From positions 5,394,001 through 5,458,000 of the forward strand of contig NZ_AP031498.1 in assembly GCF_042854845.1 (NCBI RefSeq): a DNA stretch of 64,000 nucleotides. The letters run 5' to 3'. Of the stretch, positions 9,051 to 16,479 are shown in pieces (position 1 is the stretch's first letter; each line of letters begins with the position of its first letter). Source of the stretch: Maricurvus nonylphenolicus (lineage in GTDB: Bacteria; Pseudomonadota; Gammaproteobacteria; Pseudomonadales; Cellvibrionaceae). A program made the position numbers and the translations under genes. Below the pieces are notes generated by a model. It was not told the origin of the DNA, searched no databases, and worked only from the letters and a program-made list of their open reading frames with translations.

Positions 9051-9373
9051 ATCACCGCATTGCTATAGACCAGCGAGTCATCGGACGCCCGGTGGGCAAT
9101 CAAATGGAATTGCCCACGGTGCTCACGCTGATCGAGATACACCCGCAACTGGCAATCTTTTAATGCGCCGCACTCTGCTGGTGTTTCCAGCTCCATGGAA
9201 TCCATATCAATATCGATAAAGCGCTCTGGCTCGTGGGTTTGCTCCATCTCATCTTCAGCCCGCTCCAGTAGCAGGTGATATTGTTCTGAAACACGGAAAT
9301 TCAGCAAACCGATGGGAATGGAAGGGGAATTCATATCAGGCTTGTGCCAGCCTTCTACGGATAGGGTGTTCAT
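9032..9373 (-). CDS. Conserved-looking hypothetical protein, 113 residues
   Basis: I do not recognise the family. The product is acidic, soluble and probably cytoplasmic: no signal peptide or membrane span is seen. A very good ribosome site (GGAGGT, 7 bases upstream) supports the start MNTLSVEGWHK. The middle is rich in Asp, Glu and Met (FIDIDMDSMELETP). The C-terminal half has a beta-strand-like pattern (CQLRVYLDQREHRGQFHLIAHRA). The last codons are duplicated as a 22-bp tandem repeat beyond the stop. It stands alone between convergent AraC and divergent VOC genes, so context gives no function. Confidence 0.6.
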   Translation of the reverse strand: MNTLSVEGWHKPDMNSPSIPIGLLNFRVSEQYHLLLERAEDEMEQTHEPERFIDIDMDSMELETPAECGALKDCQLRVYLDQREHRGQFHLIAHRASDDSLVYSNAVMIDQLG

Positions 9374-9582
9374 GGTTAACCTCCACCACTGGAACGTTGA
9401 ACCAGCCCTGGCAACCTCGCGTTACTCCGTAACCTGAACCTACTTTTACTATGTGCCAGCCCCCATAAGCTGTCCAGCCGTGCTTAGAATGTTCGGCATT
9501 GAACAACTTTTTCCATATTCCCTGTGATCCAATTAACTTAAACGCTCGTATGAATTGGCACAAATACCAATAGCCCTACCAA

Positions 9583-9618
9583 TGACTAATCAGTTAAGGT
9601 TAGTCACACATAATGTGA
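9583..9618. promoter_or_regulatory. Two nested inverted repeats, probable operator of the VOC gene at 9637
   Basis: TGACTAA (9583-9589) and TTAGTCA (9600-9606) form a perfect 7-bp dyad. Overlapping it, TCACA (9604-9608) and TGTGA (9614-9618) form a second dyad. They sit 19 to 54 bases before the ATG at 9637, where a repressor would overlap the promoter. The binding protein is unknown. The rest of 9374-9582 holds nothing I can support. Confidence 0.4.
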
Positions 9619-9636
9619 TAATTACGGAGAGAGACT

Positions 9637-10017
9637 ATGTTCAGCCATGTTATGGTCGGCACTAATGATATGCAGGCCTCGCGCGATTTTTACGATGCCA
9701 TCTTCGACACCCTGGGCCAGAAGCCCGGTGTCATGGATGAGAAAGGCCGCTGCTTCTATATGTCCAAGACCGGCATCTTTATCCTGACCTTACCCATTGA
9801 TGGCGAGCCTGCAACCCACGCCAATGGTGGCACTATCGGCTTTGCTGCCAGCAGCCCAGAAGAAATTGATGCCTGGCACGCCGCAGGTCTGGCCAACGGC
9901 GGTACAGCCTGTGAAGAGCCACCGGGTGTGCGTGAAGGTAGTGGTTTGAAAATGTATCTGGCTTACCTGCGTGACCCTGCGGGTAACAAGATTTGCACTA
10001 TGTATCGCATGCCTTAA
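9637..10017 (+). CDS. Single-domain VOC family protein (glyoxalase/bleomycin-resistance-like)
   Basis: 126 residues, the size of a one-domain VOC protein that works as a dimer. The N-terminal strand FSHVMVGTNDMQASRDFYDAIF is typical, and the C-terminal LRDPAGNKICTMYRM carries the DPxGN turn. There is no signal peptide, so it is cytoplasmic, unlike the lipoprotein VOC at 1290. GGAGAGAG precedes the ATG. Members of this small group are often annotated as lactoylglutathione-lyase-like, without proof of activity. It is followed by a perfect hairpin, so it is probably monocistronic. The role is unknown. Confidence 0.85.
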   Translation: MFSHVMVGTNDMQASRDFYDAIFDTLGQKPGVMDEKGRCFYMSKTGIFILTLPIDGEPATHANGGTIGFAASSPEEIDAWHAAGLANGGTACEEPPGVREGSGLKMYLAYLRDPAGNKICTMYRMP

Positions 10018-10024
10018 CGGCTTC

Positions 10025-10051
10025 GCTTGGCGGTCAGATGTACCGCCAAGC
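10025..10051 (+). terminator. Perfect hairpin after the VOC gene, probable terminator
   Basis: A perfect 10-bp stem (GCTTGGCGGT at 10025-10034, ACCGCCAAGC at 10042-10051) with a 7-nt loop lies 8 bases after the stop codon. There is no T-run after it, so it may act as a 3'-end stabiliser rather than as a classical terminator. Confidence 0.55.
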
Positions 10052-10070
10052 ACTCCCCTCCCTGCGAAAA

Positions 10071-10175
10071 ATTTACATCCACATATTATCTGAATCAACA
10101 GATAAGAAAGCTGTGGATAACCCCTTGTAAGCCCCATCTGACGCAGACTTGTTAAACCGGTTTATTATTTGGCCA
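10071..10175. repeat. Intergenic repeat, copy A (about 105 bp)
   Basis: First of three similar elements (others at 11972 and 13405), all in the same orientation. Shared blocks are TTACATCCACA at the left, AGCTGTGGATAA in the middle and AAACC-GTTTATTATTTG at the right. The left and middle blocks form a dyad (ATCCACA/TGTGGAT), and the right part carries a second short dyad. The middle block contains TGTGGATAA at 10112-10120, the complement of the DnaA-box consensus. This copy lies between the VOC gene and umuD and ends about 45 bases before the LexA site. Confidence 0.75.
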
Positions 10176-10220
10176 GCGCTATCTATGGCGTGATTTGTCG
10201 ACTATTGTCATCTTGACAAA

Positions 10221-10240
10221 TACTGTACTTATATACAGTA
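10221..10240. promoter_or_regulatory. LexA (SOS) box of umuDC
   Basis: TACTGTACTTATATACAGTA matches the LexA consensus, with CTG and CAG separated by 10 bases and a near-perfect dyad. A TTGACA at 10213-10218 just upstream is a good -35 element, so the operator covers the promoter. The box ends only 9 bases before the umuD ATG, leaving a very short leader. Confidence 0.93.
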
Positions 10241-10249
10241 TTTGTAGGT

Positions 10250-10684
10250 ATGAAGGTTATTAAACTCCCCAAATTTGCCCATGCGGTTCAGGCCGGATTT
10301 CCCAGTGCTGCTGACGACTTTATCGAGGCGCAGCTGGACCTTAACGAGCACCTGATTGAACATCCCAGCGCCACCTATCTGGCCCGGGCGCAGGGCAGCT
10401 CAATGAAAGACCAGGGTATTTTCAATAACGATACCTTGATAGTGGATCGTGCCCGTGAGGCAGAGCACGGCGATATTGTGGTGGCCGCACTGGACGGTGA
10501 GCTGACCTGCAAAATTCTCGACAAACAGCGGCGTCTGCTATTGCCCGCTAATAACGCCATGCGCCCGGTACCGATTGGCGATAACAGTGAACTGATTATT
10601 GAAGGGGTGGTGATTCACTCGATTCGCCACCATATTCGCCAAGATCGCAAGCAGCGCTCTAAAACCAACAGGCAAACCACATAA
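10250..10684 (+). CDS. umuD: UmuD, self-cleaving subunit of DNA polymerase V
   Basis: 144 residues, S24 peptidase fold. On RecA filaments UmuD cleaves itself; the shortened dimer then joins UmuC to form the translesion polymerase Pol V. The expected cleavage bond is Ala15-Gly16 (VQA|GFPSAADD). The catalytic Ser is Ser51 (GSSMKD) and the general-base Lys is Lys88 (DGELTCK); their spacing of 37 equals Ser60/Lys97 in E. coli. The N-terminal arm before the cleavage site is about nine residues shorter than in E. coli. The C-terminus carries an extra basic tail (RQDRKQRSKTNRQ). It is controlled by the LexA box immediately upstream, and its stop overlaps the umuC start (TAATG). Confidence 0.96.
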   Translation: MKVIKLPKFAHAVQAGFPSAADDFIEAQLDLNEHLIEHPSATYLARAQGSSMKDQGIFNNDTLIVDRAREAEHGDIVVAALDGELTCKILDKQRRLLLPANNAMRPVPIGDNSELIIEGVVIHSIRHHIRQDRKQRSKTNRQTT

Positions 10685-11940
10685 TGTTTGCTCTGGTGGA
10701 CTGCAACAGCTGTTATGCCAGCTGTGAACAAGTTTTTCGCCCGGACTTGCGCGATAAACCGGTAATTGTGTTAAGTAATAACGACGGCTGCATTATTGCC
10801 CGCAGCAAGGAGGCCAAGCGCCTGGGCATTCCCGACCTGCAACCCTACTTCAAGTTGAAAGGCTTTTTACGGCAACAGGGGGTTAGCATCTTTAGCGCCA
10901 ACTTCACCCTCTACGGCGATATCAGCCATCGGGTGATGACCACTCTGCGCGAGTATGCCGCCGAGGTGGAAGTCTATTCCATTGATGAAATGTTTTTATC
11001 CTTCGATGGCCTACCCGATGATTTAAAAACTTACGGCCAGGAAATCAAGCAACGTATTTGGCGTGATGTGCGTATGCCAGTTAGCGTCGGTGTGGCACCA
11101 AGCAAGACTCTGGCAAAGCTGGCCAATCATGCGGCGAAAAAAATCAGCCGCCTGGATGGCGTATGCCTGTTGGATACAGCGGAAAAATGGCAGTGGGTTC
11201 AAGCCCGCTTACCGGTAACCAAAGTCTGGGGGATAGGCAGCCGCACCGGCAAACGTTTAAACACTATGGGTATTCGCTCTATCCTGGATTTAGCGCGCGC
11301 CAATCCCAAACATATGCGCCGCGAGTTCAACGTCAATATTGAGCGCACGATTACCGAACTTAACGGCACGCCGGCTATTGATATGGAAACCGACGTCGAG
11401 CCACGCCAACAAATTTACTGCACCCGCTCGTTTGGTCACAAACCCGGCGACCTGTACAGCTTGCAAACCAGTATCAGTGCCTACACTGCCCGTGCGGCTG
11501 AAAAATTGCGCGATCAAAACTCAGAAACTAAAGCCCTGCAGGTATTTATCAGCTGTTCACGCTTTGAAGAAGAACCCTACCACGGTCAACAGGTTGTTGA
11601 ACTGCCCTATGCTACCGACGATACCCGGGTGTTAAGTCACTACGCCCGTTTGGCGGTTGAGCAACTGTATCGCCCCAACCGCCTGTACGCTCGCGCCGGG
11701 GTTGGCTTAATCGATATCCGCAGCAAGGATTTTCAACAACGGGATTTCTTTTACCCAACTGATAATCCACGCAGCGAAGCGCTGATGAAAACACTGGATA
11801 AAATAAACCATCGCTATGGCCACGGTAGCGCCTTTCTCGCCGCCGAAGGCCAAAAAAAACGCTGGCGTATGCGGCAGGCATTTTTATCCCCGGCTTATAC
11901 TACCCGTTGGCAAGATATCCCCAGAGTTATGCTTGGATAA
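10684..11940 (+). CDS. umuC: UmuC, catalytic Y-family subunit of DNA polymerase V
   Basis: 418 residues, close to E. coli UmuC (422). It performs error-prone synthesis across DNA lesions during the SOS response. Palm-domain signatures are plain: FALVDCNSCYASCEQVF with the first metal-binding Asp at residue 6, NNDGCIIARSKEAKRLGI, and SIDEMFL with the second acidic pair. A helix-hairpin-helix region (VWGIGSRTGKRLNTMGI) and a little-finger domain follow. The start overlaps the umuD stop by one base, so translation is coupled and both genes obey the LexA box at 10221. A copy of the ~105-bp repeat begins about 30 bases after the stop. Confidence 0.97.
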   Translation: MFALVDCNSCYASCEQVFRPDLRDKPVIVLSNNDGCIIARSKEAKRLGIPDLQPYFKLKGFLRQQGVSIFSANFTLYGDISHRVMTTLREYAAEVEVYSIDEMFLSFDGLPDDLKTYGQEIKQRIWRDVRMPVSVGVAPSKTLAKLANHAAKKISRLDGVCLLDTAEKWQWVQARLPVTKVWGIGSRTGKRLNTMGIRSILDLARANPKHMRREFNVNIERTITELNGTPAIDMETDVEPRQQIYCTRSFGHKPGDLYSLQTSISAYTARAAEKLRDQNSETKALQVFISCSRFEEEPYHGQQVVELPYATDDTRVLSHYARLAVEQLYRPNRLYARAGVGLIDIRSKDFQQRDFFYPTDNPRSEALMKTLDKINHRYGHGSAFLAAEGQKKRWRMRQAFLSPAYTTRWQDIPRVMLG

Positions 11941-11971
11941 TGCTTTTTGACAATACGATCTAAATAGAAAT

Positions 11972-12078
11972 ATTTACATCCACACAATCACTGAATCACT
12001 CCATGAGCAAGCTGTGGATAAGCAGCCACGAACCACATCCCATGCGGGCTTGGTAAACCCGTTTACTATTTGTGCAAG
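11972..12078. repeat. Intergenic repeat, copy B (about 107 bp)
   Basis: Second copy of the element, between umuC and the serine hydrolase gene. It has ATTTACATCCACACAATCAC at the left, AGCTGTGGATAA (DnaA-box 9-mer at 12013-12021) in the middle, and GGGCTTGGTAAACCCGTTTA then CTATTTG at the right. The right block can fold on GGG/CCC. The remaining bases up to 12170 contain a TTGACA at about 12084 that may belong to the promoter of the next gene. Confidence 0.78.
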
Positions 12079-12170
12079 CAGCTTGACACACCAACGCCAT
12101 CAAGCGCACTATCATTTCGATTTCTGCAGCGCAAACAATAAAAACCATCAGGAAGGTTCAGGGGAAAGAG

Positions 12171-13406
12171 ATGAACAAGAAGTCTTTGATGCTATCGGCA
12201 TTGTTAATCATTCTGCTAGCGATAGCCGCAGCCGGATTTAAGTATGGACATATCGTTGAGAGAATTCTGTTTGCGGCCAGCAACGATAAAGCAACCATCG
12301 CCAGCAACCTCAGGCTCACAGACACCAAGTACAACCATCATGTGGTTGGCAAGTCATCTCAACCCACCCCCTTGCCAACTGCGCCGTCAACCAATCTGCA
12401 AGACAAGCTTTGGCCCACCTCATTCGAAAGCCAAGGCGAAACCTTGGTGAGCGATGATTTTTTGCAGCAAGCTCAGGTGACTGGACTGATCGTAGTAAAA
12501 GACGGCCACATGATCTTTGAAGATTACTGGCACGGATTAAGTCAATCGCAAAGACAGTTTGCCTTCTCCGTCGCCAAGTCGATGACCTCTGTCATCATGG
12601 GCTTTGCGATTGCCGACGGACTGATTGATGATGTCAATGATCCGGTCATTAAATACCTACCGCAATTCAAAGGCTCAGCCTGGGACAATGCGACCATTGC
12701 CAATACGCTGGAGATGTCGAGTGGTGTCGATTTCTTTGAGGACTATTCCCGCACTGACACCGATATGAGTCGTTTCCAAAAAGCCTTCGCCTTCGATCAA
12801 CCGATAGAGCCTTTTATGCTGGCATTAACCAGCAAAGCCAAACCCGGCACCTACCAGGGCTACAACAGTATGGAGGCGCAAATGGCCGGCATGGTTATTC
12901 GCTCGGTATTGGGTGAACGCAGTCTGACGGATTATATGCACGAAAAACTGTGGCAACCGCTCGGCGCCGAGGACGATGCCACTTGGGTTACCGATGTCAC
13001 GGGTATGGAGTTAAGTATTGGTGGCTTAAGCATGAGTTTGAGAGACCTGGCCAAAGTGGGTCAGCTAATGCTGCAGCGCGGTGAATGGCAGGGTAAACAA
13101 CTGCTGCCGGAAGCCTGGGTAATGGCGTCGACTACACCACTAAAACCCTACCAGCTTCCAGGTCGAGACAACCCGCTGTCAGCAAAACCGTTTGGTTATG
13201 GCTATCTGTGGTGGACGCCGGTAGAACCTAACGGCAGGGAATTTTATGCCTCGGGCATTCACGGCCAGTATCTGTTTGTGAATGAGGAGAAGAATCTGGT
13301 GATAGCACTCTATTCTGCTAACTATCAGTTCACTGACGACCCAGACGGTTGGAAAGAAAAATACGAAAATTTCTTTCAAGCCATCGCGAGCAGTATGGAA
13401 GAATAA
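12171..13406 (+). CDS. Beta-lactamase-fold serine hydrolase, membrane-anchored or exported
   Basis: 411 residues. The N-terminus has a hydrophobic segment (LMLSALLIILLAIAAAGF) suited to a signal anchor or signal peptide, so the enzyme faces the periplasm. The family nucleophile motif SxxK is SVAK (Ser133, Lys136) and the second motif is Tyr231-Asn-Ser. A C-terminal block FGYGYLWWTPVEP...GIHGQYLFV fits class C/NylB-like esterases and peptidases (the third KTG-like box appears as HGQ). Proteins like this are amidases or esterases more often than true antibiotic-resistance enzymes. A GGGGAAAGAG site precedes the ATG. Repeat copies B and C lie on either side, and copy C overlaps the stop codon. 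Confidence 0.88.
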   Translation: MNKKSLMLSALLIILLAIAAAGFKYGHIVERILFAASNDKATIASNLRLTDTKYNHHVVGKSSQPTPLPTAPSTNLQDKLWPTSFESQGETLVSDDFLQQAQVTGLIVVKDGHMIFEDYWHGLSQSQRQFAFSVAKSMTSVIMGFAIADGLIDDVNDPVIKYLPQFKGSAWDNATIANTLEMSSGVDFFEDYSRTDTDMSRFQKAFAFDQPIEPFMLALTSKAKPGTYQGYNSMEAQMAGMVIRSVLGERSLTDYMHEKLWQPLGAEDDATWVTDVTGMELSIGGLSMSLRDLAKVGQLMLQRGEWQGKQLLPEAWVMASTTPLKPYQLPGRDNPLSAKPFGYGYLWWTPVEPNGREFYASGIHGQYLFVNEEKNLVIALYSANYQFTDDPDGWKEKYENFFQAIASSMEE

Positions 13407-13510
13407 TTACATCCACACATTCACTGGAACACTGCATGAGAAAGCTGTGGATAAGCGGGCAAGAGCCGTGTCTGCTGTGGGTTTTGAAAACCCGTTTATT
13501 ATTTGCCCAG
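13405..13510. repeat. Intergenic repeat, copy C (about 106 bp)
   Basis: Third copy, starting inside the stop codon of the serine hydrolase. It has AATTACATCCACACATTCAC at the left, AAGCTGTGGATAAGC (DnaA-box 9-mer at 13446-13454) in the middle, and a perfect GGGTTTT/GAAAACCC hairpin then CGTTTATTATTTGCCCAG at the right. It is followed within 11 bases by two REP-like palindromes. Confidence 0.78.
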
Positions 13511-13520
13511 TGAGAAGTTA

Positions 13521-13547
13521 GGGGTCCGACCCTGCGGGTCGTACCCC
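13521..13547. repeat. REP-like palindrome 1
   Basis: GGGGTCCGACCC, then TGC, then GGGTCGTACCCC gives a 12-bp stem with one mismatch. It is a near copy of the palindrome 35 bases further on. GGGGTC...GACCCC palindromes of this kind are familiar as repetitive extragenic elements mobilised by Y1-type (RAYT) transposases. Confidence 0.75.
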
Positions 13548-13581
13548 GGATAAAGAACTACCCAAGCGCAGCCTAAGCGGT

Positions 13582-13608
13582 GGGGTCTGACCCGCAGGGT
13601 CAGACCCC
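13582..13608. repeat. REP-like palindrome 2
   Basis: GGGGTCTGACCC, then GCA, then GGGTCAGACCCC is a perfect 12-bp stem with a 3-nt loop. It is convergent with the end of the acyl-CoA synthetase gene (13629), for which it may also act as a 3' barrier. No REP-associated transposase gene is present in the window. Confidence 0.8.
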
Positions 13609-13628
13609 GGCACTGTGCAGGACAGAAA

Positions 13629-15293
13629 TTAAGCGGTTGCAGTTTCCTTTGCTTCCCATACGATCAAATCAGACGCCGAAGCGGATTCCACCCAGGCCTG
13701 ATAACGATCGACAATCGCATTGCGCTTCATCTTCATCGTTGGAGTAAGCAACTCGTTATCAATCGTCCACTCATCACTGACAATAAATACCTGCTCAACA
13801 CGCTCATGGGCCGCCAAACGTTTATTCAGTTCAGGCAGCTCTTTAGTGATCAGGGCATTGATCGCTTCACGATCCATGGTCACCCCCACCTCATTCAAAC
13901 CTGCCAACAAGACTGGCGCTTCCATACCGTGACCAATCACACACATTTGCCCCAGGCAGGAAATATCCGCCATCACGTCTTCGATAATCGATGGTTTAAC
14001 AAATTTACCCTTGGTGGTTTTAAAAGCTTCACTCAAACGGCCAGTAACGTGCAGGCAACCCTGCTCATCAATATGACCGGTGTCACCGGTATGGTAGTAA
14101 CCATCACGCAGTACTTCTGCGGTTTTTTCCGGCGCTAGATAATAACCTTTCATCATGGCTGGCGACTTAAACAGAATTTCGTTGTTCTCGCCGATTTTTA
14201 CTTCACAACCGTTAAAGGGCCTGCCCACTGAACCCACGGTTTCGGTGCCGTCCATACACACACAACCATGAATGCAGTTTTCCGTCATGCCGTAACCATT
14301 ACGCATGGGCATGCCCAGCTTTTTAAACCAGTCCTGAACATCCTGAGGTGTGGGCGCTGAACCGGTGATCATAACCTCACAAGCATCCAGCCCCAGCTGA
14401 ATTTGAATCTGCTGCTTTAAACCTTCAGCCTGCTCAGGATCGGCCAGCATGGCATCCATCACATCAGCAGGTAATTTACTTTCTACGGCCTCTTTAAACT
14501 TTTTCCACAACCGCGGCACCGAGAAGAAGAAAGTCGGCCGCACGCTGCGTAGATTGGCGTTAAAGGTTTCCATATTTTGCGGGAAGGACACCACGGCACC
14601 GGCATTGACACTGTAGAGCAAAACCAGCACTCGCTCGGCGGTATGTGACAGCGGCAGGTAGGAGAAGAAACGCGTTTCCTCGTTGAGGCCCAAGTCCTCA
14701 TTCATTTTTTGTACCGCCCAGGATACATTCTCGTAGTGATGCATAACGCCTTTAGGGTTACCGGTGGTACCGGAGGTATACATCAGGGTGAACAGGGAGT
14801 TCATATCCGGCAGCGGATTATCTTGCAACGCATCGTACTCGTTGCAGATAGCTTCAAGATCCGTTTCCACGTCCACATTGCAGCCGTAGATACCCACCCG
14901 CGGCAGATCGCCACTGGCAGAGGTTATATCCTCCGGCTTATCGGCATGACCAACAAAGACGAGCTGACACTCACTGTGCTCCATCACATATTGCATGGAT
15001 GCCGGCGCCTGCCCGGGATACAGCGGTACGCTGACAAGGCCTGCCATTTGAATAGCAAAGTCAACCACAAACCAGTCCGGGCAGTTCTGTGCATAAATCG
15101 CAACACGACTACCCGCAGGATAATTTTTTGACTTAAGGAAACTGGCTAGCTTGCGGGTGCGTTGACCCACTTCGCCCCAGGTGTATTCAATCCAACCATC
15201 ATCTTTGGCCTGGCGCAGGAAAACACTCTCTGGCTTGGTGGCCTCCCAGTGGTAAAAACGCTCCAATGGCATTGGGCAGCTATCTGACATCAC
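13629..15293 (-). CDS. AMP-forming long-chain acyl-CoA synthetase (AMP-binding family)
   Basis: 554 residues. It activates a carboxylic acid to the acyl-adenylate and then the CoA thioester in the cytoplasm. The P-loop-like signature LMYTSGTTGNPKGVMHH is at about residues 168-184. Other family motifs are YGMTENC and GYYHTGDTGHIDEQG, followed by a C-terminal cap with GRLSEAFKTTKGKFVKP (Lys contacts). The layout fits the long-chain fatty-acid/FadD15-like subgroup, which is shorter than eukaryotic-type ACSL. The substrate could equally be another lipophilic acid. An AraC regulator lies divergently 175 bases away and may control it. Confidence 0.9.
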   Translation of the reverse strand: MMSDSCPMPLERFYHWEATKPESVFLRQAKDDGWIEYTWGEVGQRTRKLASFLKSKNYPAGSRVAIYAQNCPDWFVVDFAIQMAGLVSVPLYPGQAPASMQYVMEHSECQLVFVGHADKPEDITSASGDLPRVGIYGCNVDVETDLEAICNEYDALQDNPLPDMNSLFTLMYTSGTTGNPKGVMHHYENVSWAVQKMNEDLGLNEETRFFSYLPLSHTAERVLVLLYSVNAGAVVSFPQNMETFNANLRSVRPTFFFSVPRLWKKFKEAVESKLPADVMDAMLADPEQAEGLKQQIQIQLGLDACEVMITGSAPTPQDVQDWFKKLGMPMRNGYGMTENCIHGCVCMDGTETVGSVGRPFNGCEVKIGENNEILFKSPAMMKGYYLAPEKTAEVLRDGYYHTGDTGHIDEQGCLHVTGRLSEAFKTTKGKFVKPSIIEDVMADISCLGQMCVIGHGMEAPVLLAGLNEVGVTMDREAINALITKELPELNKRLAAHERVEQVFIVSDEWTIDNELLTPTMKMKRNAIVDRYQAWVESASASDLIVWEAKETATA

Positions 15294-15468
15294 TCTACTC
15301 CGGCTTTTCGCTCTTTAATCTGTGTTATTAAATAAAGTACAAAGCTCACCATCATAATAGACAAGCGTAACCCGCCCGTTGATCTATGGCGACAAAAGCA
15401 ATGGCCAAACAGCCCGATTTGAGTTTCTGCTTGGCCCATTTTGTGACTGCGTATGATAAATTAGTCGG

Positions 15469-16479
15469 ATGGAAGAAATAGCCAGTTACCCCAGCTCATT
15501 TATCGTCAAGGGCATGCAAGGCATGCTTGCCCAGGGACTGACCGAGGCCGAAATTTTGGCAGCCTGCGGCCTGCCCGAAGATTTGCACGAAAAACCGGAA
15601 CTTCGCATCGAACAGGACGACTTCAACCGCTTTGTGATTGCCAAATGGCAATTGCTGCAAGACGAAGCCTCGGGTTTTTTAAAGCAGCCTCTGCCGCGCG
15701 GCAGTTTTGCCATGGCCTGCCATGCCACCATTACCTGCAATAACGTTGGCCATATGCTGCGGCGGGCCGAGCGTTTCTTTCGCTTGATCAACCCTAGTTA
15801 CATTATGCAGATGGAAGAGAAGGGCGAAGACGTTATCCTGACCTTTGACCCGGACTGCGTCGAGGGCATTGATATCAGTTATTTTCTGATGTCGACTTTT
15901 GTGATCTATCTGCGCTGGATTGCCTGGATGACCGACAAACCCATTGTGCTGGAGCGCACCCACTTTACCTTTGCCAGCTCGGATTTTGATGACGTGGTTG
16001 AGCGCAGCCTCAATTGCCGGGTGTATTATCATCAGCCACAAAACCAGGTAGTCTTTAATAAACGTTTTCTGTCACAACCGGTGGTGCAAACCGCAGAAAC
16101 CCTGGCCCACTTTATCCCCAATGCTGAAACCTACATTTTCGCCCACTACCAAAGCGATAACAGCTTTACCGGCAAGGTAAGGCGCATTTTGCAAAGTGAA
16201 GACGGGGTAGAAAACCTGCCCCTGGAAGCGGTGGCCAGTCAGCTGTTTACCACCCCGCAAACCCTGCGCCGACGCCTGAAGGAAGAGGGCAGTACCTATC
16301 AGGAAATCAAAGACATCGTACGCCGCGACCGGGCCATCTATCATCTGGTGAAAATGGACACCCCCATCAGCGAACTGGTACGCCTGATGGGGTTCTCAGA
16401 GCCCAGCGCCTTTAACCGGGCCTTTAAGAAGTGGACCGGCTCAACACCGGGCCAATACAGGGAAGAACACCAGCTTTAG
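15469..16479 (+). CDS. AraC-family transcriptional regulator
   Basis: 336 residues. The N-terminal Arabinose_bd-type ligand domain occupies about residues 1-225. The C-terminal DNA-binding domain shows both helix-turn-helix units (LEAVASQLFTTPQTLRRRLKEEG and ISELVRLMGFSEPSAFNRAFKKWTG). Regulators of this subfamily often sit beside acyl-CoA synthetase or other lipid-catabolic genes, and here it is divergent from the acyl-CoA synthetase at 13629-15293, its likely target. It is convergent with the FAH-family gene, overlapping it by 4 bases at their 3' ends. Confidence 0.9.
   Translation: MEEIASYPSSFIVKGMQGMLAQGLTEAEILAACGLPEDLHEKPELRIEQDDFNRFVIAKWQLLQDEASGFLKQPLPRGSFAMACHATITCNNVGHMLRRAERFFRLINPSYIMQMEEKGEDVILTFDPDCVEGIDISYFLMSTFVIYLRWIAWMTDKPIVLERTHFTFASSDFDDVVERSLNCRVYYHQPQNQVVFNKRFLSQPVVQTAETLAHFIPNAETYIFAHYQSDNSFTGKVRRILQSEDGVENLPLEAVASQLFTTPQTLRRRLKEEGSTYQEIKDIVRRDRAIYHLVKMDTPISELVRLMGFSEPSAFNRAFKKWTGSTPGQYREEHQL

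Noticed and set aside
9336..9563. 75-codon minus-strand frame upstream of the gene at 9032-9373
   Set aside because: It overlaps that gene's start and its ribosome site; composition is not coding-like and no family is seen.
12171..13406. True class C beta-lactamase controlled by the BlaI module at 28.1 kb
   Set aside because: The gene is 15 kb away, lacks the TACA/TGTA palindrome, and its third motif is not KTG; a general serine hydrolase is more likely.
10071..13510. Integron cassette array, with the three repeats as attC sites
   Set aside because: The spacing gene-repeat-gene fits superficially, but the repeats fold as two separate hairpins, lack the RYYYAAC and GTTRRRY ends, and umuDC has its own LexA promoter. 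No integrase is present.
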